Assembly (NCBI RefSeq): GCF_001053095.1
Contig: NZ_CGBP01000035.1
Location: forward strand, 1-54,277
Direction: 5' to 3'
DNA: 54,277 nucleotides
DNA from: Yersinia similis
Lineage (GTDB): Bacteria > Pseudomonadota > Gammaproteobacteria > Enterobacterales > Enterobacteriaceae
The first letter of the stretch is position 1, and each line of letters starts with the position of its first letter. The notes under the pieces are model-generated. The model saw only the letters and a list, made by a program, of their open reading frames with translations, was not told the DNA's origin and did no database searches. The translations under genes and the position numbers were made by a program. Below, in pieces: positions 10,001-18,500 of the stretch.

Positions 10001-13000
10001 CTTTGTTCGCACTATCGGCATTAAATTTCGATCTCTCGGTTTATGATATTTTTGGTCCTTTGTCTGTTGGTGGCTCTCTTGTGTTGCCCAATGCGGGCGA
10101 TGAAAAAGAAGCTAAACAGTGGCTGTCAGCACTGCATCAACATCAAGTGACACATTGGAACAGTGTTCCGGCCTTATTTGAAATGCTACTGATCGCCGCA
10201 GAGCAAGGTACACAAGCTTTGCCTCGTTCGTTACAGCAGGTGCTGTTATCGGGGGATTGGATTGGGCTAGATCTACTCCCCAGGCTGAGAGCACTTGGTA
10301 GTCAGGCGCGTTTCACGGCGCTGGGCGGCGCAACAGAAGCGGCTATTTGGTCTAATGCGCTAGATGTCTCTGTGATCCCTGAAGAGTGGGGGTCCATACC
10401 TTATGGTTACCCACTGGCCCATCAATATTATCGTGTCGTTGATCATGCTGACAGAGATTGCCCTGATTGGGTGACAGGGGAACTGTGGATTGGCGGTAGG
10501 GGGGTGGCATTAGGTTATTACCGGGAGCCAGAAAAAACGGCGGCGCAATTTGTCTCTGTTCATCGTGAGTGTTTTTATCGAACCGGCGATTATGGTCGCT
10601 TCTGGTCCAATGGATGTCTGGAGTTTTTAGGGCGACAGGATAGGCAAATAAAACTGCATGGCTATCGCATTGAATTAGCCGAAATTGAAGCCGTTACAGG
10701 GCACCTGGCAACGATTAAACGTGCTGTGGTTTTATATTTAGATCAGCCACAAAAGCATTTACATCTGTTTGTTGAGCCTCAGAACCAGGTATCCACACTT
10801 TTCCCCACAGTAGCTGATGATGTATTACCTGAAGCCATACCTGTAACGGATATTCGTGAGCAAGAAAACGCGATAGTTGCTTTTCTGTTATGTCATGTAC
10901 TCAACGATATTCTCAAGCTTGATCTGGCGGAGTATCAGTCTACGCAGGTATTGCAGGAAAAGGGGGAGGTTAGCGAAGCCTACCAACCGCTATTTTTAGC
11001 ATGGCTTCATTGGTTGGTTGAACAAGGGGTTTTACTTTCTCGCGATGACCAGTTTAAAACCACAGGAATTCAGCCAGTACGCCCTGAGGTGACTGAACCA
11101 CACCTATTACCGCTCTTGATGACGTTAGAGCAAAAAGCCTCATGGATTGGCGAGGTGGTTACTGGGCGGGGAAATCCACTGTTATTGTTAGACGACACTC
11201 TCCTGTCGCCAGAAGTTTTAGTCGCCAATACACATGATACCCAAGTGGTTATTGACGTGCTATGTCAGCGCATTGCTCGTTTATCTCGGCAATTACAACG
11301 GCCTGTTAATGTAACCGAATTGAATGGGCGTACGGGGCTTTTTGCCAGTCAGGTATTGAGTCGGTTGGGAACTGATGTCCTGAGTTACTGTTTGTTGGAA
11401 TCTGCGAATTCATTGCGTCAACACGCAGAATATCGTTTGTCTGGTTATTCCCATGAAACACGCGTGATTGCGACACCAGATGCACAGCAACAATTTGCCG
11501 ATATTCTGATCGTCAATAATTCACTACACCGATTTGATGCCCTGCCTGAGGGGATTGCCATGCTGCAATCCCTTTGCCACGGAGGGACGGAAATTGTCTT
11601 ATTTGAAAGCCTGGCACTAAGCCCACTTTCACTATTAACAGTGTTGTTGTTACGAAACCCCCGTGGTTTTAGGGATCAACGGCAAGGGGCGCTTTCACCG
11701 CTGTTGGATTTGCCAGCCTGGCAGTCGTTGTTAACCGATTCTGGTATTGCCATCCAGCAACTAAGCGTTATTGAACCGTATTCTGCACTCTTTGTATGTC
11801 AACCATATACAGTAAAAGCGCCCATTTCGCATGAACAGGTGAAGCAGCACTTACAGCAATATTTACCTGCGTATATGGTGCCATCGTCTATCACTGTATT
11901 GGATACGTTGCCACTGACACCGAATGGCAAAATTGACCGTACATCATTATACAAACAGGCCGTTAAGCATGGGCAGTTCAGCCATTATGGTGAAACATCT
12001 CGTTCTTTATCTGATGGGTTGGAACAGTTTGATGAGCGGGAACAGCTTGATGAACGGGAACAATGCGTCGCTCGTCTTTGGCAGCAAGTATTAGGGGTTA
12101 CGCCGCAATCAGACAGCAACTTTTTCCTGTGTGGTGGTGATAGCCTTCATGCCACGCGCATCGTGGCATTGTTGGAAAAAGAGGGGGCGGTTGGCGTGCC
12201 ACTGTCTCAGGTGTTTTTACTGCCGGTGTTAAGGGATTTTGCTCACACTCTGGAATTCCACCATGTGCCTGTACAGGATGCGCAATTAGTCCATTGTGCC
12301 GCCCAACGTTATTCGCCTTTTGAGCTAACAGATGTACAGCAGGCGTATTTAATGGGGCGGCAATCGGGCTTCCCACTTGGTGGCGTGGCAACTCACTATT
12401 ATCAAGAGTATGACGGCTATCAAGAGTATGACGGCTATCAAGAATATGACGGCTATCAGGAGCATGAAGATTATCTGGAATATGGAGGCACACCGTTTGA
12501 CCAGCAACGGTTAGAGCGAGCATTAAATCTGTTGGTGGCTCGTCATGATGCGTTACGTATTGTGTTTGATGAACAGGGCACACAGCGCGTGTTACCCAAT
12601 CAACCGTTCTCAGTGCTTCAGGTCATGCATTGCGGTGCTGCGGCGTGGGAGACCGTGACGGCGACTCAACGGGATGTATTATCGCATCATGTCTCTGAAC
12701 CGACTCAATGGCCGTTGTTCCACGCGACGTTAATTCAATCTGATGACGGTAGAAATCGTTTTTGTCTTGGGCTGGATAATTTAGTGTTAGACGGCTTGAG
12801 TATGCGGATTTTCTTTAAAGAGTTGGCCGTATTGTATGAGGACCCCACCGCCACGCTACCTTCAGTGGATATCGGTTTCCGCGATTATCTGCTCGCTGAG
12901 TCGTCGTCACCTCATCGCCAAGAGTCTGAGAGGTATTGGCGAGAAAGCCTCCCAATGCTACCGGATGCACCGCGCTTGCCATTGGTGTGTGATCCCGCCT

Positions 13001-15528
13001 TAGTTGGCACACCTAAATTTAAGCGTTGGCAATCCGTCTTGTCGGTCTCCCATTGGCAGATTTTATTGAATAAAGCCAAACAATATCAAATAACACCATC
13101 TTGTTTGCTCCTGACTTGCTATGCCCAAGTCTTGGCGAAATGGTCTGAATCAGCATCACTAACCATCAATGTTACCTTGTTTGATCGCAAACCTTGCCAT
13201 CCAGATATTAACCATATTATGGGCGATTTTACTTCTCTGCTCTTATTAGGTTGTCGACAAGAGAAAGGTGAAGGGTGGTTGGCAACGGCTCAGCGTATTC
13301 AGCAACAGTTGTGGCGAGATCTGGAGCACCGTGAAGTTTCCGCAGTATGGGTACTCAGGGAGTTAAATCGTCAGCGAGGAACAACCCATATTCACATGCC
13401 GGTGGTATTTACCAGTGCCTTGGGCGCACAAATGGATGGTTACCCTGATAGCGCATTCCAAGCCCCTCTTTGGGGGATTTCTCAGACACCGCAATTGTGG
13501 ATTGACCATCAGGTTTTCGAACATGATGGTGAGTTGTACTTTAACTGGGATGTCGTTGAGGCCTTATTTCCAGTTGGCGTGATTGACGCCATGTTTGCCG
13601 CTTACTGTCAGTTGCTGGAAAAACTTTGTGTCACAGAGCACTGGCATGACACCGTTGAGATTACGTTACCTGTACCGCAGCAGCAGAGTCGCCAGAGGGT
13701 GAACGCAACCCATCAAGCGATGATATTTTCGCCTATGCACTGTCGGGTCGCACACGCTATGGCGGCATATGCCCAGCAGACCGCGTTAATTTGGGGCAGC
13801 AGCAGCCTTAGCTATCAACAACTTGGACACGGTGTACAACGGCTTGCACGGTATTTACACGAGCAAGGGGTGAGGGGAAGTACCCATGTCGGAGTGGCAT
13901 TACCACGGGGTTGTGATCAGATCATTGCGGTACTGGCTATTCAGTGGCTCGGCGCGGCTTATGTTCCTATCAGTGTGGACTGGCCTGCTTGTCGCCGATC
14001 ACAGGTTATCACCTTAGCTGATATCCATTTCCTTGTTGGTGATAGTACGTTGGGCTGGCCGAAAGAGGTTCATGTGCTTTCGGTGGATAGCGAACCAGTT
14101 TCTGACGAGCGCCTCGCCCCACGGGTAGTGAGCGCAGATAGCCTGGCTTATCTTATTTTCACGTCCGGCAGTACGGGGGTTCCTAAAGGCGTGGCGGTTA
14201 GCCATGGCGCGGCGGTTAATACCATTGAGTCCATCAATCGTCAGCATCAAATCAATCCACAAGATACGGCATTGGCGTTATCAGCGCTGTATTTTGACCT
14301 CTCTGTTTGGGATGTTTTTGGTGTGTTGTCTGCGGGGGCGAGGTTAGTCCTTATTCCACAGCAGGCACAGCGAGAGGCGGGAATATGGTTATCTCTGGTC
14401 CAACAACACCAAGTGACGGTGTGGAACAGTGTGCCAGCATTATTAGAGATGATGCTGTTATTTAATGAACAGATATTTAATGAACAGATATTTAATGAAC
14501 AGGATGAACAACCGCAAGCGTTGGCCTCGCTGCGAGTGGTGATGCTCTCAGGGGATTGGATAGTACCGGAATTGCCTCAACGCTTGCGACGATGTGCGCC
14601 AAATGCTCACTGTGTCGCCATGGGGGGGGCCACGGAAGCGGCTATCTGGTCCAATTATTGGGTAGCTGATACACCGCTGATCGGGTGGTGCTCGGTGCCT
14701 TACGGCGTGCCATTGCCTAATCAGCAATTCCGAATTGTGAATGAGCAAGAAGAGGATTGCCCTGACTGGGTGGCGGGTGAGTTGTGGATTGGAGGGCAAG
14801 GGGTCGCACAGGGCTATTATGGCGATAGCATCGGTACTGAACAGCAATTTATCCTACGCGATGGGCAACGGTGGTACCGCACAGGGGATACTGGCCGCTA
14901 TCGCCCTGGCGCTATCATCGAGTTTCTGGGGCGCAAGGACCAGCAAGTTAAAATCTCGGGTTACCGCTTAGAACTAGACGAAATTACGTTAGCCCTGAAA
15001 AGCTATCCTTCGATCGAGGATGCGGTCGCTTTTGTTATTCAACACAATGACCGCCCTGTTTTAGCGGCTGTTGCTGTTACGCCAATCCCCCTGGATTGGC
15101 AGGCGGTGACCGCATTTCTTCGAGAGCGGTTACCGGAGTATGCCATTCCCTCCCGGTTAGGGCATTGTTGCACATGGCCACTGACGGATAACGGTAAACG
15201 TGACCAACATGCCCTCCGTACATTAGTTACACCTTATATCGAAACACCTCAGGTAACCCAGCCCATGACCGCTATGGAGCAATTACTGTGCGAGCAGCTC
15301 CAATTGTTGCTGAATGTGACGTCTATTCAATGCCATGACAACTTTTTTGCCCTTGGTGGCGACTCCTTTATTGCCATTCGCCTGACATCCGTATTGCGCC
15401 GGAACTATGGGGTTGAACTCTCTCTTTGGAAAATTTTCAGCGTACAAACAATCGCACAAATTGCTTTAGTTATGGTGCCTGCACACCAGAGTGAAGGGAA
15501 TATTAAATTCGTGGAAGATTCAATTTGA
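4009..15528 (+). CDS. Hybrid FAAL-PKS-NRPS megasynthase (acyl-primed, cysteine-cyclising)
   Basis: 3839-aa assembly-line enzyme. Domains in order: fatty acyl-AMP ligase 1-560 (SSGSTAKPKA core, KTSSGKIRRS end); ACP1 (Ser627); ketosynthase 680-1085 with Cys841, His976, His1013; a KS-AT-type linker running straight into a post-AT linker (LPLYPFTRQRYW, 1227-1238) with no acyltransferase; ACP2 (Ser1294); heterocyclisation domain Cy1 with DMVIAD at 1492-1497; A1 (TSGSTG 1963-1968) carrying a methyltransferase-like insert at about 2240-2600 whose SAM motif is degenerate; PCP1 (Ser2712); Cy2 (DNLVLD 2923-2928); A2 (TSGSTG 3385-3390); PCP2 (Ser3786). Both A domains show cysteine-type pocket residues by eye (FDLSV, WNSVPA, LSGDW, GGATEAAIW). 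It should load a fatty acid, possibly extend it by C2, and form two thiazolines. No thioesterase: the chain passes to the next protein. Several in-frame tandem repeats lie in linkers. Confidence 0.9.
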   Translation: MNLLNNETRWVREALFEQATKSKHDVALRYCDNDDVEHYSYSQLISLGYSLATRIEIENNPPGPAILLMPGGSLFVISFIACIIRGVSAVPVHLTNHFKLGRSIDTLSHILADSQGEYIFTLSSLSDEVKKQGWHHTHQIIFVDQPLTNSSSYFPTKKNYDALYYPSHSPVYLQYSSGSTAKPKAVCNYDHNMRVQHHILLELHLHCQPKIITANWLPFYHDLGMFSGLLLPILSGGCCNFMPSVHFIAEPFRWLKMINDYQANSGAAPDFAWDLCTTMVTDEQIRQLDLSSIKMAMNGAEPIRSETMANFAARFASTGFDSRSFTPGYGMAEATLTVSHKPIDTDYCCLAFNQMALAEGKAILDPQGCRLISSGHVVRAWQLQIVDPQTCQPLPEASIGEVWIRGDSVAGGYWQQPELTKATFHNTLAGNSHHDYLRTGDLAFVYQGELFICGRLKDLIIVAGQNYMPKDIETAIEYACDDIHTGGVCVCQHFDSGEFIVMAEVYRHLTSTARQRIAQQIVATVAHHFQLKSDKIILLARGKLLKTSSGKIRRSHMLSLYLTQQLSVLYVLASQGETQDEMLFDQERVLFEQEAILFDWLHKTGCELLGCEAINPDSGLHQAGLTSLLAIQFCQRINHFLGCHLNVADLFAYPTLRQLTLFLSQYQEDIASSNSTEAGDDRDVAMVAISCRFPGQVGVSWADYCTELSAGNSAVRHENNRLRHCVLPIGALEDIDQFDASFFNISEREAILLDPQQRHILELSWHLFEQAGWQPEQLQQSDIGFYIGQSGSEYGQMLLQKNDPDYAKSYLATGICSSATSGRLAKFYGTRGPALTIDTACSSSLVALDSAMLSLQQKQCSAAVVGGVNLLLSAQIEQTLINAGMLSPKGRCATFSDDADGYARGEGAVLFLLKPYRQAVIDGDPILAVIEGSVVAQDGESSSLTAPNPHAQAAMMSRLLQRASLASDDISLLETHGTGTSLGDPVELSAIDRVYGQRKTPLRLGASKSQVGHLEAAAGGFALARAVAQIQQQKAFGHPTLNIYNPLIKEMLLRYHFDKDTCPWGIERVAINAFSFTGTMAAAVLRKPTAVATSIKSSTSIKPSTSITLLSDDKVAGWLPISAKTEAALLATARQLAEVLSQHTALARAVVAAWRTKRSHHFPIRALIQYHSLDDLIAQLHQVTGDKSNHPPRLVKAQSPKQWLEGDAFDWASVTPSEGAVSAEVLALLPLYPFTRQRYWAEGLLAESPPSSPPSVIADTIDFSFVRTWVAETLAMVSGALSDEDDLLNLGLDSLQMLDLVDECKKRHVTLTLAKLFEKTTLGAWEQYWNSTCRDRVCGESIGEVTQLTEEQTAGEYWQGEPFVLTPVQQAYWQGRQKGQTLGQVACQVYLELDCPLLTDERLHQAVTQLFHRHELLRMRINEQGMGVIQEIKPVTVTQYHWDQLSASAGAKERYALRARLSHRMADLTYESGFQLIASHDGQNTRLHINVDMVIADAMSLQILLEELGLLLSSQNTAFAPLDYHFPQYLLEQKQTPSTGDSEAYWQQRLIAGLPLAPQLPLAIKPEQIDKPIFQHREWRLAAVQWAKLQQIARRHGLTPSMLLAGCFAETLRGWAKLPDFSLNLTIFNRRGAHPQLAKLVADFTSLLILACEVKENESLLDHFHRLNQQFMVDLDHGDYSAVHVLRQWSQQRGEQVTLPVVFTSNLGRELLGENAPGALHYLVSQTPQVWLDCQVMEYQKTLLISWDTVDALFPEGMLDQMFAFMQQLLQSIVENEQVLQSPVQAYVDDKVLSHRQQPLSGVNSVPFEAKTLHQGFWQQVASAPDNIAVINASGSLTYRAIAIQVGDLAGHLQQCIARQGHVGICLPKGVDQVIAVLAVLSIGAVYVPLDITAPSERLQQLIVQADIGVLISDRVISANCDTLNINIKGGCPSPFTLPIFTSPAFTPPIFVQPDEPAYLIFTSGSTGVPKGVVVTHQAAMNTIDEINRRYVDDGKITLFALSALNFDLSVYDIFGPLSVGGSLVLPNAGDEKEAKQWLSALHQHQVTHWNSVPALFEMLLIAAEQGTQALPRSLQQVLLSGDWIGLDLLPRLRALGSQARFTALGGATEAAIWSNALDVSVIPEEWGSIPYGYPLAHQYYRVVDHADRDCPDWVTGELWIGGRGVALGYYREPEKTAAQFVSVHRECFYRTGDYGRFWSNGCLEFLGRQDRQIKLHGYRIELAEIEAVTGHLATIKRAVVLYLDQPQKHLHLFVEPQNQVSTLFPTVADDVLPEAIPVTDIREQENAIVAFLLCHVLNDILKLDLAEYQSTQVLQEKGEVSEAYQPLFLAWLHWLVEQGVLLSRDDQFKTTGIQPVRPEVTEPHLLPLLMTLEQKASWIGEVVTGRGNPLLLLDDTLLSPEVLVANTHDTQVVIDVLCQRIARLSRQLQRPVNVTELNGRTGLFASQVLSRLGTDVLSYCLLESANSLRQHAEYRLSGYSHETRVIATPDAQQQFADILIVNNSLHRFDALPEGIAMLQSLCHGGTEIVLFESLALSPLSLLTVLLLRNPRGFRDQRQGALSPLLDLPAWQSLLTDSGIAIQQLSVIEPYSALFVCQPYTVKAPISHEQVKQHLQQYLPAYMVPSSITVLDTLPLTPNGKIDRTSLYKQAVKHGQFSHYGETSRSLSDGLEQFDEREQLDEREQCVARLWQQVLGVTPQSDSNFFLCGGDSLHATRIVALLEKEGAVGVPLSQVFLLPVLRDFAHTLEFHHVPVQDAQLVHCAAQRYSPFELTDVQQAYLMGRQSGFPLGGVATHYYQEYDGYQEYDGYQEYDGYQEHEDYLEYGGTPFDQQRLERALNLLVARHDALRIVFDEQGTQRVLPNQPFSVLQVMHCGAAAWETVTATQRDVLSHHVSEPTQWPLFHATLIQSDDGRNRFCLGLDNLVLDGLSMRIFFKELAVLYEDPTATLPSVDIGFRDYLLAESSSPHRQESERYWRESLPMLPDAPRLPLVCDPALVGTPKFKRWQSVLSVSHWQILLNKAKQYQITPSCLLLTCYAQVLAKWSESASLTINVTLFDRKPCHPDINHIMGDFTSLLLLGCRQEKGEGWLATAQRIQQQLWRDLEHREVSAVWVLRELNRQRGTTHIHMPVVFTSALGAQMDGYPDSAFQAPLWGISQTPQLWIDHQVFEHDGELYFNWDVVEALFPVGVIDAMFAAYCQLLEKLCVTEHWHDTVEITLPVPQQQSRQRVNATHQAMIFSPMHCRVAHAMAAYAQQTALIWGSSSLSYQQLGHGVQRLARYLHEQGVRGSTHVGVALPRGCDQIIAVLAIQWLGAAYVPISVDWPACRRSQVITLADIHFLVGDSTLGWPKEVHVLSVDSEPVSDERLAPRVVSADSLAYLIFTSGSTGVPKGVAVSHGAAVNTIESINRQHQINPQDTALALSALYFDLSVWDVFGVLSAGARLVLIPQQAQREAGIWLSLVQQHQVTVWNSVPALLEMMLLFNEQIFNEQIFNEQDEQPQALASLRVVMLSGDWIVPELPQRLRRCAPNAHCVAMGGATEAAIWSNYWVADTPLIGWCSVPYGVPLPNQQFRIVNEQEEDCPDWVAGELWIGGQGVAQGYYGDSIGTEQQFILRDGQRWYRTGDTGRYRPGAIIEFLGRKDQQVKISGYRLELDEITLALKSYPSIEDAVAFVIQHNDRPVLAAVAVTPIPLDWQAVTAFLRERLPEYAIPSRLGHCCTWPLTDNGKRDQHALRTLVTPYIETPQVTQPMTAMEQLLCEQLQLLLNVTSIQCHDNFFALGGDSFIAIRLTSVLRRNYGVELSLWKIFSVQTIAQIALVMVPAHQSEGNIKFVEDSI
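7285..7331 (+). repeat. In-frame 18-bp tandem repeat in KS-ACP linker
   Basis: Two full 18-bp units (ACATCAATAAAATCAAGT, then one C for T) and a partial third, encoding TSIKSS-TSIKPS-TSIT. They lie at the end of the ketosynthase, before the linker that lacks an acyltransferase. Confidence 0.85.
12022..12062 (+). repeat. In-frame 18-bp tandem repeat before PCP1
   Basis: GAACAGTTTGATGAGCGG and GAACAGCTTGATGAACGG in direct tandem plus the start of a third unit. They encode EQFDER-EQLDER-EQ in the linker between the A1 domain and PCP1. Confidence 0.85.
12400..12489 (+). repeat. In-frame 18-bp tandem array inside Cy2 N-terminus
   Basis: Five contiguous 18-bp units. The first two are identical (TATCAAGAGTATGACGGC), the third differs by one base, and the last two have diverged. 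They encode YQEYDG three times, then YQEHED and YLEYGG. They sit near the start of the second cyclisation domain, where homologous domains normally have a short beta-strand segment. Confidence 0.9.
14461..14505 (+). repeat. In-frame 15-bp tandem repeat in A2
   Basis: Three 15-bp units TTTAATGAACAGATA (the third ends GAT), encoding FNEQI-FNEQI-FNEQD. They are in the second adenylation domain, between the WNSVPA and LSGDW segments and therefore close to the specificity pocket region, in a surface loop. Confidence 0.9.
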
Positions 15529-15540
15529 GGAGGAATCATT

Positions 15541-18500
15541 ATGGATGTGAATATAAATATGGATTCATCTTCAGCAACACGGGCCATCGATCTACTCGTG
15601 AACCTTGAACAACAGGAGGTTCGTTTCTGGTTAGAGGGCGAAAGCATCAAATTTCGTGCGCCAGAAGGGGTCATGACGGGGGCAGTGATTGCGTCTTTAA
15701 AAGCGCTAAAACCTCAATTGGTGGCAATTTTAGCCGTGAGGGAGCAGCAAGAAACCCTGCATATCGATATAGAAAACCGCTTTGTGGCTTTTCCGCTTAG
15801 CCATGTACAGGCTGCTTATTTTGTTGGGCGGCAGAGCGTGTTTGAATATGGCGGGGTTGGATGTCATGGCTATTTTGAGATCCTCGCACCCTGTTGGGAT
15901 ACAGCGAAGCTGGAATGTGTCTGGGAACAGATGATTATTCGCCATGATATGTTGCGAGCCATTATCACGCCAAATGGTGAGCAGCGTATCCTGCCTTCTG
16001 TCGCGCCTTTCGTGATTGATCAGGTTGATGCTTCATCAGAAACCGTGCGTCAGGCTATGTCTCATCGTGTTTACCAAACCGATAAATGGCCATTGTTTGA
16101 TCTCAAAATCAGTCATCAGAACGGTAAAGATTGTTTGCATTTCAGTATTGATTTGCTGATTGCTGATTTCCTTAGCGTACAGATTTTATTGGCGGAATTA
16201 TTCAAAGGGTATCTCGGGCAAACTTTCCCCGCAGCCCCACTGACCGCGAGTTTCCGAGATGTGATTTACTATGAACGCCAACAACAGAGTGGGCGTGCCT
16301 ATGGTGATGCGCGCCAATATTGGTTTTCTCGACTCCCTACGTTACCGGCATGCCCACAATTACCGGTGATGCAAACAAACGCGTCAGAAATACCGCGATT
16401 TGTCCGTTATAGTCATCAACTCCCCCCTTCATATTGGCAGCGCTTACAGCAAGGTTGCCAGCAACAAGGTGTTTCACCGTCAGCATTTTTACTCACTGTT
16501 TTTAGTGAAGTGATTGGTCGATGGTCGGAGAACCGCCATTTTACCTTGAATCTCACGATAATGAATCGTCCCACTATTCATAAAGATATCGACAAATTGG
16601 TGGGTGATTTTACCTCAGTCAGCTTATTGGAAGTCGATTTACGCTCACCAAAGACGGTGTGTGAGCGAGTTAAACAGATCCAGCGACAGCTTTGGCAAGA
16701 TCTGGAGCACCGAACATTTTCTGGCATTGAAGTTATGCGTGAATGGGGGCGGCAACAAGGCGTGGGGCACGCCAGAATGCCCATCGTTTTTACCAGTGCT
16801 TTAGTCGGAGAGGGCAAAAATCAGGTACAAGAAGCGATCAGCGAGACCCAACTGGATCTGGTTTTCGACTATGGTATTAGCCAAACGCCGCAGGTCTGGA
16901 TTGATTGTCAAATCATGGTGTTACAAGGGAGGTTACAGCTAAATTGGGATGTGATGGTCGATATTTTCCCCAAAGGCGTCGTCGCCGCCATGTTTTCTAC
17001 GTTTATTGACAGTGTTGAGCGTATTGACCGTGTTGAGTGTATTGATCGTGTTAAGTGCCTCTGTATGGAGGAGGTCGGCACGGGAGAGGCACTTTGTGAC
17101 TCGCCCTTGTTTTGGCATTCAGCATTATCGTTGCCCTTGCCCGAGAGCCAACAGCAACGGCGCAAGCAGGTCAATGCTACGGAAAAAACACTGACACCCC
17201 GTTGCCTTCATGATGGGATATTAGCCCGCGCAGCACAGCAACCACAGGCCATTGCGCTGGTGGATCCACAACACTGCCTTACTTACGCGGCCTTAATCAC
17301 CCGTGCGCAGGCGTTGGCCGCTAAGCTTAATAGTCACCAGCGCTATGCCGTATTGATGGAAAAACGCCATGAGCAAGTGGTGGCGGTGTTGGGGATTTTC
17401 ATCGCGGGAAGTGCCTATGTGCCGGTGGATATCCACCAACCGCCCATGAGGATTTTAAAAATATTATCCGATGCGGCGGTCAGTGGGGTGGTGACGGCAT
17501 CGCCACAAGCCTGTTTGGCTGATGCCCATTTTAGGGAGATCAATCTGTCGCTATTAGCACAGATACCTGATGCCACTGAGACAAAAACAATGGCCTTGCC
17601 TCATGATCTGGCTTATGTCATTTACACCTCCGGGAGTACAGGCCAACCGAAAGGTGTGATGATCAGCCATGATGCGGCCTATAACACCCTTGCCGATCTG
17701 CAACAGAGGATAGCCCTCACCCCTGATGATCGCGTGCTGGCATTGGCACGTTTAAGTTTTGACCTTTCCGTTTTTGATATTTTTGGTGTGTTGGGGGCCG
17801 GAGGGGCATTGATTTTCCCTGATGAGGGTGACCTACAGAATCCGGCCCGTTGGGCGCATGACATTGCCCATCACCAGATAACCCTGTGGAACTCGGTTCC
17901 TGCACAAATGAAGATGTTAACGGACTATCTGCTGGCCGAGCAGATAACGCTACCATCGCTGCGTTATATCTTGCTTTCCGGGGATTGGATCCCCGTTAAC
18001 TTACCTAAAGAGATTGCACAGGTTGCGCCACATTGTACTCAATTGGCATTGGGCGGTGCGACCGAAGCGGCGATTTGGTCGAACTACTGGCGGATGGATC
18101 CTCAAGTAACCTACCCCGTCAGTATTCCTTATGGTGTTCCGTTAACCAACCAACAATTTAGAGTGGTAACCCCTTGGGGAGAGGATTGCCCGGATTGGGG
18201 GGCGGGGGAGTTGTTGATCGGGGGACGAGGGGTAGCTCAAGGCTATTGGCAGGATGAGGCTAAAACACAAGCGCATTTCTTCATTGATACACAAGGTCTG
18301 CGTTGGTATCGAACCGGAGATTTAGGGCGTTATACCTCAGAAGGTGTCATTGAATTTTTAGGGCGTCTTGACCACCAAATTAAAGTACGTGGCTATCGTG
18401 TTGAGACGGGCGAAATTGAATCACAGTTATTGAAATTACCTCAGGTGGCGCAGGCTGTCGTCATGCTGGCTACACAAACGACACATACAGAATTGCAGGC

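Noticed and set aside
12098-12583. 161-codon minus-strand open frame opposite the synthetase
   Set aside because: It is the antisense of the 18-bp repeat array (its protein repeats HTLDSR-like units) within a confident plus-strand gene; shadow frame.
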